The notes under the pieces are model-generated. The model was not told where the DNA came from. It ran no database searches and saw only the letters and a list, made by a program, of their open reading frames with translations. Below, in pieces: positions 6,537 through 13,110 of a stretch of 13,110 nucleotides of DNA (position 1 is its first letter; every line of letters begins with the position of its first letter). This DNA comes from Arcanobacterium_A sp034173665. GTDB taxonomy: Bacteria > Actinomycetota > Actinomycetes > Actinomycetales > Actinomycetaceae. The stretch lies in NCBI GenBank assembly GCA_034173665.1, contig JAXFDG010000005.1, positions 1 to 13,110 of the forward strand, given 5' to 3'. The translations under genes were made by a program, and so were the position numbers.

Positions 6537-7955
6537 ATGCGTAGAGCGAAGATTGTATGTACTTTGGGTCCGGCAGTTGGCTCAAAAGAACAAATTGTTG
6601 AACTTGTTAAAGCTGGTATGAATGTTGCCAGAATTAATGCCTCCCATGGATCCCATGCTGAGCATGAAGAAAGAATTGATTGGGTTCGGGAAGCTGCTGC
6701 AGAATTAGATTCTCCAGTAGCAATTCTTGTTGATTTGCAAGGGCCAAAGATTCGTCTTGGACGTTTTGCGGAGGGACCAGTCTTACTGGAACCAGGTGAT
6801 ATTTTCTCGATTACTACCGACGACGTACCAGGCGATAAGCAGTTAGTGTCGACCACTCACAAGGGACTTCCGGGGGACTGCACTCCGGGAGATATCATCT
6901 TGATTGATGATGGTAAAGTCCAGGTGCGGGTAGTTTCGGTAGAAGGAACCACAGTTACAACTGAGGTTATCATTGGCGGACCAGTTTCAGATCATAAGGG
7001 TGTAAATCTTCCAGGTGTGGCTGTTTCGGTGCCAGCACTTTCTGAAAAAGATAAAATTGATCTTGAATGGGGTCTTGAATACGGTTGCGATATCGTAGCT
7101 CTTTCTTTTGTGCGTTCGCCAGAAGATGTGAAAGATGTTCATGAGATCATGGATAAAGTCGGTCGCCGAGTCCCGGTGATTGCTAAGATTGAAAAGCCAC
7201 AGGCAGTTTCAGTGTTGGAAGATTTGGCACAAGCCTTTGACGGTTTTATGGTTGCTCGTGGTGACCTTGGCGTTGAACTACCTTTGCAGCAAGTACCAAT
7301 CGTGCAGAAGCGTGCGATTATGATTGCTCGTCGATATGCAAAACCTGTTATTGTTGCGACTCAGGTTCTTGAATCTATGATTAATGCACCTACACCAACA
7401 CGTGCAGAAACTTCTGATTGTGCAAATGCGATTCTTGATGGCGCAGACGCCGTAATGCTCTCGGGAGAAACTTCAGTCGGTAAATATCCAATTCGATGTG
7501 TAGAAACCATGGCTTCAATTATTGAATTCACTGAAGAACATGGTCTCGAATCAATTCCAAAGGTCGGTAATTTGCATCGTACACGTAATGGTGTAATTAC
7601 TCGTTCTGCGATGGATATCGGGGAAGCTATTGGCACAAAGTATCTCACGGTGTTTACTTCATCTGGGCAGACTGCGCGGCGAATGGCACGTTTACGTGCC
7701 CGAATTCCATTATTGGTATTTACACCTTCCGAAGATGTTCGTCAGCAACTTGCTTTGACTTGGGGCGTGCAATCTTTGATCGTTCCAGAAGTGAAGCATA
7801 CAGATGACATGGTGGATCAAGTGGACCTAATCTTGCGTGATCGGGGAATGGCTATCGATGGAGATCGGGTTGTGATTATTTGTGGTATGCCACCAGGAAA
7901 AGTTGGCTCTACGAATACAATCCGTATTCACAAGATGGGCGAGACCTCTCGCTAA
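6537..7955 (+). CDS. pyk: Pyruvate kinase
   Basis: Glycolytic enzyme converting phosphoenolpyruvate and ADP to pyruvate and ATP in the cytoplasm. The whole family pattern is present: KIVCTLGPA at the N-terminus; ARINASHG (31-38, with Ala where Phe is common); LVDLQGPKIRLG (64-75); the small B domain from about 76 to 165; VIAKIEKP (214-221) with catalytic Lys217 and metal ligand Glu219; MVARGDLGVE (238-247) with metal ligand Asp243; VIVATQVLESM (271-281), where Val replaces the usual Met; PTRAETSDCANAILDGADAVMLSGETSVGKYP; and a C-terminal regulatory domain ending with GSTNTIRIHKMGE. The length of 472 residues is normal. It is the only central carbon metabolism gene here, and the lgt-pyk-pdtaR-polA-rpsA order resembles that in mycobacteria. 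Confidence 0.97.
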   Translation: MRRAKIVCTLGPAVGSKEQIVELVKAGMNVARINASHGSHAEHEERIDWVREAAAELDSPVAILVDLQGPKIRLGRFAEGPVLLEPGDIFSITTDDVPGDKQLVSTTHKGLPGDCTPGDIILIDDGKVQVRVVSVEGTTVTTEVIIGGPVSDHKGVNLPGVAVSVPALSEKDKIDLEWGLEYGCDIVALSFVRSPEDVKDVHEIMDKVGRRVPVIAKIEKPQAVSVLEDLAQAFDGFMVARGDLGVELPLQQVPIVQKRAIMIARRYAKPVIVATQVLESMINAPTPTRAETSDCANAILDGADAVMLSGETSVGKYPIRCVETMASIIEFTEEHGLESIPKVGNLHRTRNGVITRSAMDIGEAIGTKYLTVFTSSGQTARRMARLRARIPLLVFTPSEDVRQQLALTWGVQSLIVPEVKHTDDMVDQVDLILRDRGMAIDGDRVVIICGMPPGKVGSTNTIRIHKMGETSR

Positions 7956-7967
7956 GAAAATTTGTGA

Positions 7968-8025
7968 TGTTTAATACGGTGTGCTGAGATTGAAGCGTAG
8001 TACCCTTGGGTAATAGTATTAAACA
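7968..8025 (+). promoter_or_regulatory. Inverted-repeat element after pyk
   Basis: TGTTTAATAC (7968-7977) pairs perfectly with GTATTAAACA (8016-8025). Within the 38-base centre lies a smaller dyad, TACCC-TT-GGGTA (8001-8012). It could help end pyk transcription, but no T-run follows. Function unknown. Confidence 0.45.
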
Positions 8026-8047
8026 CGTTGTTTCGTAAAATTATCTT
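8019..8047 (+). promoter_or_regulatory. Candidate promoter for tRNA-Leu
   Basis: TTAAAC (8019-8024) and TATCTT (8042-8047) are spaced by 17 bases, which would start transcription about 7 bases before the mature tRNA. The match to consensus is modest. A hairpin, TTGTTTCG (8028-8035) with CGAAACAA (8051-8058), overlaps it. Confidence 0.3.
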
Positions 8048-8060
8048 TCGCGAAACAAAC

Positions 8061-8143
8061 GCTCCTGTGGTGGAATTGGTAGACACACTGCACTCAAAAT
8101 GCAGCGCCCACAAAGCGTGCGGGTTCGAGTCCCGCCGGGAGCA
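8061..8143 (+). tRNA. tRNA-Leu, anticodon CAA
   Basis: A complete cloverleaf can be folded by hand. Acceptor stem 8061-8067 pairs with 8136-8142 (one G-T pair), with discriminator A at 8143. The anticodon stem CTGCA/TGCAG (8088-8092 and 8100-8104) encloses loop CTCAAAA with anticodon CAA at 8095-8097, reading UUG. A long variable arm, as in Leu tRNAs, follows (8105-8118), then the T arm GCGGG-TTCGAGT-CCCGC (8119-8135). The CCA end is not encoded. Confidence 0.95.
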
Positions 8144-8208
8144 CAGTAGCTGAAAATAAATGCTTTGTGAGTTGTGAATTTTAGTGCCGTTTTAATGAAA
8201 TGCCGCTT

Positions 8209-8214
8209 AAGGAG
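8209..8214 (+). promoter_or_regulatory. Ribosome binding site that fixes the pdtaR start
   Basis: AAGGAG lies 6 bases before ATG 8221, an ideal arrangement. It favours this start over the in-frame ATG at 8200, which would place the site inside the gene. Confidence 0.75.
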
Positions 8215-8220
8215 TTTTTA

Positions 8221-8868
8221 ATGGCAGAGAATAAAGAGGTAGCTGAGAACCTCGAAGAGGTCTCGTTGGAAGAAGCACAGCCTGAAACCACTCCGGCAAC
8301 TCGAGTTTTGGTTGTTGAAGATGAAGCGCTTATTCGCATTGATATCGTTGAGACTTTAGAAGACGCTGGTTTTGAAGTCGTAGGTGAAGGAACCAACGGC
8401 GAAGAAGCAATAAAGTTGGCTGAGGAACTCAATCCAGAACTTATTGTGATGGATGTAAAAATGCCAGGCACAGATGGTATTACTGCAGCGGAAAAAATTC
8501 TTGCAAAACAACGTTGTGCGATTGTGATGCTAACGGCTTTTTCGCAAAAAGATCTTGTTGATCGAGCGCGTGATGCTGGAGCAATGGCATATGTAATTAA
8601 ACCTTTTACTCCTGCCGATTTATTGCCAGCCGTAGAGATTGCAATTTCACGTCGTCAAGAAATTAATCAACTTCAGGAAGAAGTTTCTTCTCTTACAGAA
8701 CAGTTTGAAACTCGCAAACGTGTAGACCGGGCAAAAGGGTTGCTGCAAGAAAAGATGGGCTTAACTGAGCCGGAAGCTTTCCGTTGGATTCAAAAAACTT
8801 CTATGGATCGCCGTCTCACAATGCGTGAGGTTGCTGATGCAGTAGTTGAACAAGTAGGAAACCAATAA
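8221..8868 (+). CDS. pdtaR: ANTAR-domain response regulator, PdtaR type
   Basis: Two-component output protein that, in mycobacteria, is phosphorylated by the kinase PdtaS and acts on RNA through its ANTAR domain by antitermination-type control. The 215-residue product has an acidic N-terminal tail, then a receiver domain: acidic pocket Glu33-Asp34, phospho-acceptor Asp78 in LIVMDVKMPG, Thr105 in LTAFSQ, and Lys127 in YVIKPF. A coiled linker (about 140-160) leads to the ANTAR three-helix region with RVDRAKGLLQEKMGLTEPEAFRWIQ, followed by SMDRRLTMREVADAVV. Similarity to Rv1626 is high along its length, as recalled. No partner kinase gene lies in the window. The gene stands alone between tRNA-Leu and a strong hairpin, and a -10-like TTTAAT (8191-8196) could serve its own promoter. 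Confidence 0.93.
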   Translation: MAENKEVAENLEEVSLEEAQPETTPATRVLVVEDEALIRIDIVETLEDAGFEVVGEGTNGEEAIKLAEELNPELIVMDVKMPGTDGITAAEKILAKQRCAIVMLTAFSQKDLVDRARDAGAMAYVIKPFTPADLLPAVEIAISRRQEINQLQEEVSSLTEQFETRKRVDRAKGLLQEKMGLTEPEAFRWIQKTSMDRRLTMREVADAVVEQVGNQ

Positions 8869-8877
8869 TTCCTATAG

Positions 8878-8914
8878 GCGCAAAAACTAGTGGCTCAAAG
8901 ACTAGTTTTTGCGC
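8878..8914 (+). terminator. Hairpin after pdtaR, probable terminator
   Basis: GCGCAAAAACTAGT (8878-8891) and ACTAGTTTTTGCGC (8901-8914) form a perfect 14-bp stem with a 9-base loop, 9 bases past the pdtaR stop. The T-run lies inside the stem, not after it, so termination may depend on the inner six pairs. The symmetric A and T runs would allow action on both strands. Confidence 0.65.
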
Positions 8915-8948
8915 TCTACAAAGAATATATATTTGAGATATAAGTATT

Positions 8949-8990
8949 GTGCGAGGTATACGGGAACGTAAATCTCGCACTTTGCTTATT
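8949..8990 (+). terminator. Second hairpin with GNRA loop and T-rich tail
   Basis: GTGCGAG (8949-8955) pairs with CTCGCAC (8974-8980). Inside, after a symmetric 3x3 internal loop, TACG (8959-8962) pairs with CGTA (8967-8970) around a GGAA loop. TTTGCTTATT follows. It may be a second terminator or the 3' end of a small RNA; I cannot decide between these. Confidence 0.45.
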
Positions 8991-9009
8991 TAAATTATCC
9001 GTTTACTAT
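8982..9009 (+). promoter_or_regulatory. Candidate polA promoter
   Basis: TTGCTT (8982-8987) and TACTAT (9004-9009) with a 16-base spacer. Transcription would begin near 9016, giving a leader of about 50 bases. Confidence 0.4.
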
Positions 9010-9017
9010 CTCACCCT

Positions 9018-9066
9018 CACTCATTTTATGATGAGTGCGCTGAACTCTTGCTGTTAAGCTAGGGGA
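9018..9066 (+). promoter_or_regulatory. polA leader with two adjacent stem-loops and abutting SD
   Basis: CACTCAT/ATGAGTG (9018-9024, 9031-9037) closes a 6-base loop. GCTGAAC/GTTAAGC (9039-9045, 9053-9059; one G-A mismatch) closes a 7-base loop. AGGGGA (9061-9066) then touches the ATG with no spacer, which is unusually close for a ribosome site. Confidence 0.45.
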
Positions 9067-11778
9067 ATGACTGATAAAACGCTGCTTTTAATTGATGGCC
9101 ATTCAATGGCATTTCGGGCTTTCTTTGCTTTACCAGCAGATAAATTTTTTACAAAATCTGGACAGTATACAAATGCAGTTCAGGGATTTGCCAATATTCT
9201 GCTTCAACTAGTAGCGAAACATCAGCCAACTCATATTGCGGTAGCTTTTGATTTACCGGGTGGAACTTTCCGCACTCGGAAATATGCTGAATATAAAGGC
9301 GGTCGAGCAAAGACGCCAGAACCTTTTAAAGGACAAATTGAACTCATTCAACAACTACTAACAGTAATTGGTGTTGAGTGGCTTACTGTTGAAGACTATG
9401 AAGCCGACGATATTGTAGCGACGCTATCTCAGCGGGGAAGCGCTGCGGGAATGAAAGTCATTATTGCATCTGGAGACAAGGACTCCTATCAATTAGTCTC
9501 TGAGAATGTGACTGTTTCTTATCCAATGCCAAGACAAGACCCGATTTTAATGACTCCAGAGGTAGTTCTTGAAAGAACTGGTGTAACTCCAGAACAATAT
9601 GGCGATTTAGCAGCGCTAGTTGGGGAAGACGCAGACAATATTCCAGGCGTTCCTGGAGTTGGGCCGAAAACTGCTGCGAAATGGATTAATACATACGGGA
9701 ATCTTGCCGGAATTATTGAAAACGCTGATGCGATTGGAGGGAAAGTTGGAGAATCTTTACGGGGTCATCTTTCACAATTGCAACTTAATCGCGAGCTCAA
9801 CCAGTTAATTCGAGATTTGGATATTGTTCCTGATTTAGAAATGCTTATTCCACACGGTGTGGAAAAAGAAAAATTTCATCAACTTTGTGATGTGCTTGAA
9901 TTTCGAACAGTGCGAGAGCGGGTGTTGAGTCAATTCTCGGTTCGTGACGGAGATGAAGCTGATGCTGAATTAACTGTGAGCTTGCCACAACGAGAATTAA
10001 AAATACAGGAACTTAATAGTCTGAATTTTTCAGATTTTTTTGCGGAGCAAAATAGCCCTTGGGTAATTTTTGCAAATGGAGAGTTTATGCCGGCTCGCGG
10101 AGCTCTTTTTGAAATGGTTCTTTGTGCTAATAATGGCGAGAGCATTGTCTTAAATCTTGCAGAGTTGAGCGTAGAAAACTTTGAAAAGCTATCTTCCTGG
10201 TTAGCAGATGCTAAATTGCAAAAAATTGTTCACGGAGCAAAAGCTCTTGGTCATGCTTTAAAGGCGGAGGGATTATCTTTAGCTGGAGTGAGTGTAGATA
10301 CTGAGCTTCTTGCGTATTTATTGTTCCCGGACCAAAGAAAATATGGTCTTGCAGATTTAGTAGAGCGACATTTAGGAAAAACTCTTACGGCTGCAGTTTC
10401 AGAAGAACTTCCCCTTGGTTTACCAGGAGAAGGAACAAATCATCTAAATTTAGCGGAAAATGCACTTTTAGTTTTTGAACTTTGCGATGTGCTGGAAAAA
10501 GAATTTTCAGACCAAGAGCAATCTACTACTCTTTTAGAGCTAGAACTGGAAGTGGCACGAGTTCTCACAGAGATTGAAGATCGAGGTATCGCTATTGATA
10601 CTGTGCGGTTAAATGAATTACTCGCGAATTTTTCGGCAGAAGTTAATTTTGCTGCTGATAATGCTTATCGAGCTATCGGTGACGATACAGTTAATTTATC
10701 TAGTCCAAAACAACTTCAGAAAGTATTATTTGAAGATCTTGGATTGCCGAAAACAAAGAAAACTAAATCAGGGTACACAACTAATGCGGAAGCCTTAGCT
10801 GATTTATTAACTAAAATTTCTGACCGTGGGGACGAGAAGTCAATCCAGGGTGTTGAGTTTTTAACCTCTCTCCTTGCGCATCGAGACGCAATTAAACTTC
10901 GTCAGTCTGTGGAAGGACTAGAAAAGTCAGTTTTATCAGATGGGCGAATTCATACTACCTATCAGCAAACAGTGGCAGCCACCGGAAGATTGTCTTCAAC
11001 TGAACCGAATTTGCAAAATATTCATGCACGAACCGAAGCTGGACAACAGATTCGTGAAGTTTTTGTTCCAGGGAATGAATATGACTTTTTGTTGACTGCC
11101 GATTATTCACAGATTGAAATGCGCTTAATGGCTCATTTATCAGGTGATGATGAGCTAATTGCGGCTTTTAATGCGGGAGCAGATTTACATAATTTTGTGG
11201 CAGCAAAGGTATTTGGGGTTGCTGAAGACGACGTTAGTCCACTGCAGCGTTCAAAGATTAAAGCGATGAGCTACGGTTTGGTTTATGGGTTATCTGCTTA
11301 TGGACTATCTGCACAGTTGGGAATTAGTGTCCCTGAAGCAAGTAATTTAATGGCAGACTATTTTGAGCGCTTTGGAAAAGTGAAAGCTTATCTTGACTCG
11401 TTGGTAGTAGAGGCTCGTGAGCGTGGATATACTGAAACGATTCTTGGTCGACGCCGTTATCTTCCAGAATTATCTTCCCCAAATCGCCAAGTGCGAGAAG
11501 CAGCAGAAAGAATGGCTTTGAATGCGCCGATTCAAGGTTCTGCAGCCGATATTATTAAGGTTGCAATGTTGCGGCTAGAACATGCTCTGCAAGAGGCGGG
11601 TTTAAGTTCTCGAATTTTGCTACAGGTGCACGATGAACTGGTATTGGAAGTGAAGCGCGAAGAGTTAGAACAAGTCGAAATGCTTGTTCGACGTGAAATG
11701 GGGCAGGCTTTCGACCTGAGTGTGCCACTTTCAGTGGGGGTCGGCGTCGGTATTAACTGGCGTGATGCGGCGCACTGA
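9067..11778 (+). CDS. polA: DNA polymerase I
   Basis: Repair and lagging-strand polymerase of 903 residues, the usual full length. The N-terminal 5' nuclease domain (about 1-300) has LLIDGHSMAFRAFFALP, FDLPGGTFRT, EADDIVA, ASGDKDSYQLV and DNIPGVPGVGPKTA. The middle domain (about 310-490) has lost the proofreading residues: no DxE exo I motif is seen and the exo II position reads HGAKALGHAL, although YGLAD remains at exo III. The polymerase domain has motif A DYSQIEMR (679-686), O helix RSKIKAMSYGLVYG (728-741) with Tyr736 at the position of E. coli Phe762, and motif C QVHDE (853-857) with Asp856. Tyr at 736 is usual in actinobacteria and is known in Pol I enzymes to weaken discrimination against dideoxynucleotides. 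The start follows from the conserved N-terminus. Confidence 0.97.
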   Translation: MTDKTLLLIDGHSMAFRAFFALPADKFFTKSGQYTNAVQGFANILLQLVAKHQPTHIAVAFDLPGGTFRTRKYAEYKGGRAKTPEPFKGQIELIQQLLTVIGVEWLTVEDYEADDIVATLSQRGSAAGMKVIIASGDKDSYQLVSENVTVSYPMPRQDPILMTPEVVLERTGVTPEQYGDLAALVGEDADNIPGVPGVGPKTAAKWINTYGNLAGIIENADAIGGKVGESLRGHLSQLQLNRELNQLIRDLDIVPDLEMLIPHGVEKEKFHQLCDVLEFRTVRERVLSQFSVRDGDEADAELTVSLPQRELKIQELNSLNFSDFFAEQNSPWVIFANGEFMPARGALFEMVLCANNGESIVLNLAELSVENFEKLSSWLADAKLQKIVHGAKALGHALKAEGLSLAGVSVDTELLAYLLFPDQRKYGLADLVERHLGKTLTAAVSEELPLGLPGEGTNHLNLAENALLVFELCDVLEKEFSDQEQSTTLLELELEVARVLTEIEDRGIAIDTVRLNELLANFSAEVNFAADNAYRAIGDDTVNLSSPKQLQKVLFEDLGLPKTKKTKSGYTTNAEALADLLTKISDRGDEKSIQGVEFLTSLLAHRDAIKLRQSVEGLEKSVLSDGRIHTTYQQTVAATGRLSSTEPNLQNIHARTEAGQQIREVFVPGNEYDFLLTADYSQIEMRLMAHLSGDDELIAAFNAGADLHNFVAAKVFGVAEDDVSPLQRSKIKAMSYGLVYGLSAYGLSAQLGISVPEASNLMADYFERFGKVKAYLDSLVVEARERGYTETILGRRRYLPELSSPNRQVREAAERMALNAPIQGSAADIIKVAMLRLEHALQEAGLSSRILLQVHDELVLEVKREELEQVEMLVRREMGQAFDLSVPLSVGVGVGINWRDAAH

Positions 11779-11883
11779 TCCCTGCTTCACAATGAACTTT
11801 TTATAAAAGTTGAAGTCAAACTTATTAAAAATTAAGGATGAATTTATTAAAAGTTCAAGCCGGATTAGAGTGGGGCATAATTT

Positions 11884-11918
11884 ATAGCCTTGGGAAAGTT
11901 ATTTACTTGGCTATTTTT
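11884..11918 (+). terminator. Weak candidate terminator for polA
   Basis: ATAGCC (11884-11889) and GGCTAT (11909-11914) form a 6-bp stem with a 19-base loop, followed by a T-run (11914-11918). It overlaps the 3' end of the convergent methyltransferase gene. The rest of the gap also holds AACTTTT-TAT-AAAAGTT near 11798-11814. Neither is strong. Confidence 0.3.
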
Positions 11919-12712
11919 CTTGATTTAAGAATTAATGTTCCTGGAATAAAACGTGAACGGTAGGGACCCCATCCGCCCCAAATAATATCTCGTCCTGCGG
12001 GCCATCGAGGTTCGATACATTCTTCAATGTAAAACCCGGTGTCGGTAAGAGCATTCAGGTGTTCAGAAAATTGATGTGGAAATTCTGCGTATTCGAGAAT
12101 ATTTGATTTATCACGTTCTAAATAAGGCTCGGATCCAAAATAGGAATCGGTCACCGTCATCCCAGATTCACTTGGGTCATCTGGGAACATCCAGCGAACT
12201 GGGTGCATTGCTGAATACACCCAGAGACCTTTATCTCGGAGCACTCTTGCGATTTCTCGATTAAGTTCAGAAAGATCCGGGATAAACGGGAGCACTCCGA
12301 AAGAAGTGAAGACGACGTCGAAACTTTCATCCTCGAAGGGAAGTTTTCGCGCATCTGCTTCAATGAGTGGAAAATCGACGGCGTGAACGCGATTCAATTC
12401 CTTTGCTTTTTCGAGCATCTTTGGAGAAATATCGGAGGCAGTGATTAAGATACCTTGTTTAGCCAGGTATCTTGCACATTGTGCTGCGCCAGAACCAATT
12501 TCGAGAATTTTCTTTCCCCGAAGTTCATTAATTGTGCCAAGTAATTCTATTTCTGATTCGCGCAGTCCTTCAGGCCCCCAGATGAAATCACTTTCTCCAA
12601 GAATTTCTCCATGTTCAGAGAGATATTCTGCAGCATTCTCATTCCACCAAGAACGAGCTGTGGTGGCGACGTCGTCGGTAGGACGTAAATTCTCACGGCC
12701 GAAGCTTTCCAT
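11903..12712 (-). CDS. Class I SAM-dependent methyltransferase, substrate unknown
   Basis: Rossmann-fold methyltransferase of 269 residues. Motif I is KKILEIGSGAAQCARYL (about 67-83), with acidic motif II at Asp94 (TASDIS), Asp120-Ala121 at the adenine-binding position, FDVVFTSFGVLPFI (131-144) at motif IV, and LNREIARVLRDKG (150-162) before motif VI. The N-terminal ARSWWNENAAEYLSEHG and the C-terminal WGGWGPYRSRFIPGTLIL are features of a methyltransferase I recall next to polA and rpsA in many actinobacteria. The substrate is not known to me; small molecule, tRNA and protein all remain open. The gene is convergent with polA and divergent from rpsA. The ribosome site is poor: AGAGAAAG is about 11 bases from the ATG. 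Confidence 0.88.
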   Translation of the reverse strand: MESFGRENLRPTDDVATTARSWWNENAAEYLSEHGEILGESDFIWGPEGLRESEIELLGTINELRGKKILEIGSGAAQCARYLAKQGILITASDISPKMLEKAKELNRVHAVDFPLIEADARKLPFEDESFDVVFTSFGVLPFIPDLSELNREIARVLRDKGLWVYSAMHPVRWMFPDDPSESGMTVTDSYFGSEPYLERDKSNILEYAEFPHQFSEHLNALTDTGFYIEECIEPRWPAGRDIIWGGWGPYRSRFIPGTLILKSRKIAK

Positions 12713-12943
12713 AAGGAATAAATCTTTCTCTGGTTATTGATAAAGGTTTAGGGAGGGGATCTGTTTAGAAGGGAAACATATTTTATCTGTTAGTGAACTT
12801 TCTCTGTTTCAGGATTTTTCTGTGCATTCTTTCCTCTGTGAAAACTTATAAAGGCCCGTGATCTTTTGTGATGTGTGGTATTTAGCAGATAAAACATGGT
12901 TTTGTACTTGTATTTACACGGAAAACTCGCGTAAAGTTGTCAT

Positions 12944-12973
12944 TTGGTATATACGGGTTTCTGTATAGACCAA
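12944..12973 (+). promoter_or_regulatory. 11-bp dyad upstream of rpsA
   Basis: TTGGTATATAC (12944-12954) and GTATAGACCAA (12963-12973) pair at 10 of 11 positions around an 8-base centre, 45 bases before the rpsA start. It overlaps the TATAGA -10 candidate, so it could be an operator; if transcription begins upstream it would be a leader hairpin. Confidence 0.45.
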
Positions 12974-13000
12974 TTGTCCATGTAAATTCTAGTTATATCC

Positions 13001-13018
13001 GAAAGAGTCACCAACTCT
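13001..13018 (+). promoter_or_regulatory. rpsA ribosome site inside a small hairpin
   Basis: GAAAGAG (13001-13007) is the only SD-like stretch, 11 bases from the ATG. AGAGT (13004-13008) pairs with ACTCT (13014-13018), which touches the start codon, so the ribosome site can be closed by a 5-bp stem. Confidence 0.35.
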
Positions 13019-13110
13019 ATGACCGCTAACAACACTTCCTCCAAGTATCCGGAGGTCGCAATCAACGACATCGGCACCAAAGAAGATCTTATTGCTGCCG
13101 TTGACGAAAC
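13019..13110 (+). CDS. rpsA: 30S ribosomal protein S1, 5' end only
   Basis: The first 30 codons are in the window and the gene runs off the end. The product begins MTANNTSSKYPEVAINDIGT and continues KEDLIAAVDE, which matches the conserved VAxNDIGSxEDFLAAVD start of actinobacterial S1. S1 binds mRNA on the 30S subunit and helps translation begin. Codons here are richer in C-ending forms than in neighbouring genes, as expected for a highly expressed gene. Its place after polA and the methyltransferase supports the call. Confidence 0.9.
   Translation, partial: MTANNTSSKYPEVAINDIGTKEDLIAAVDE

Larger units (their letters stand above)
12713..13018. promoter_or_regulatory. AT-rich divergent regulatory region between methyltransferase and rpsA
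   Basis: About 306 bases without a gene that should hold both promoters. On the + strand I see TTGTGA (12866-12871) with TAAAAC (12890-12895) at 18-base spacing, and TTGTCA (12937-12942) with TATAGA (12964-12969) at an over-long 21-base spacing. Neither is convincing. A 9-base repeat CTTTCTCTG occurs at 12724 and 12798. Confidence 0.5.

Noticed and set aside
9018..9059. Canonical ANTAR target RNA (paired hexaloop hairpins) in the polA leader
   Set aside because: The loops read TTTATG and a 7-base loop, without A at position 1 and G at position 4. The hairpins are kept only as an observation.
12724..12806. Direct repeat CTTTCTCTG (12724 and 12798) as a binding-site array
   Set aside because: Only 9 bases in pyrimidine-rich DNA, with 74-base spacing; easily due to chance.
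1..13110. CRISPR array, insertion sequence, prophage or toxin-antitoxin genes
   Set aside because: No regularly spaced repeats, transposase, integrase or terminal inverted repeats were seen; nearly all DNA is filled by core actinobacterial genes.

Overview
The window is a compact, low-GC (roughly 40-45% by eye) chromosomal segment from an actinobacterium. The evidence is a complete pupylation locus (ARC/Mpa ATPase, Dop, Pup, PafA), an ANTAR response regulator of the PdtaR type, a Pol I with the actinobacterial O-helix tyrosine, and the polA / methyltransferase / rpsA arrangement common in this phylum. AT-rich codon use and the lack of 20S proteasome genes in the pup-pafA gap suggest a small-genome lineage such as Bifidobacteriales or Actinomycetales. 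The genus cannot be fixed from the sequence.

Region 1 (1-5317, + strand) is the pupylation locus. It holds the 3' part of mpa/arc, then dop, pup, pafA and a membrane-anchored protein with two degenerate FKBP-like repeats. In proteasome-bearing actinobacteria prcB and prcA normally lie between pup and pafA; here that gap is 22 bp. In agreement, the ARC C-terminus stops before the proteasome-docking tail (GQYL type). Pup is encoded with a ready-made C-terminal Glu, so it needs no deamidation. Dop carries an enlarged insert just before its catalytic Asp. Together this points to a pupylation and depupylation cycle, with ARC as an unfoldase, that works without a proteasome.

Region 2 (5318-8143, + strand) holds lgt (prolipoprotein diacylglyceryl transferase) with a long acidic tail, pyk (pyruvate kinase) with a possible leaderless promoter and a dyad, and a tRNA-Leu(CAA). 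Inverted repeats occupy the pyk-tRNA gap, and a decayed tandem duplication of the preceding gene's 3' end lies before lgt.

Region 3 (8144-11778, + strand) holds a PdtaR-like antitermination regulator, a 14-bp-stem hairpin, a second hairpin with a GNRA loop, a likely promoter with a two-hairpin leader, and polA. PolA has intact 5' nuclease and polymerase domains and a dead proofreading domain.

Region 4 (11779-13110) holds a class I SAM-dependent methyltransferase on the - strand, convergent with polA. It is separated by about 300 bp of AT-rich regulatory DNA, including an 11-bp dyad, from the divergent start of rpsA (30S protein S1), which runs off the window. I found no mobile element, CRISPR array or phage gene. 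The proteasome-free Pup system is the most interesting part of the window.
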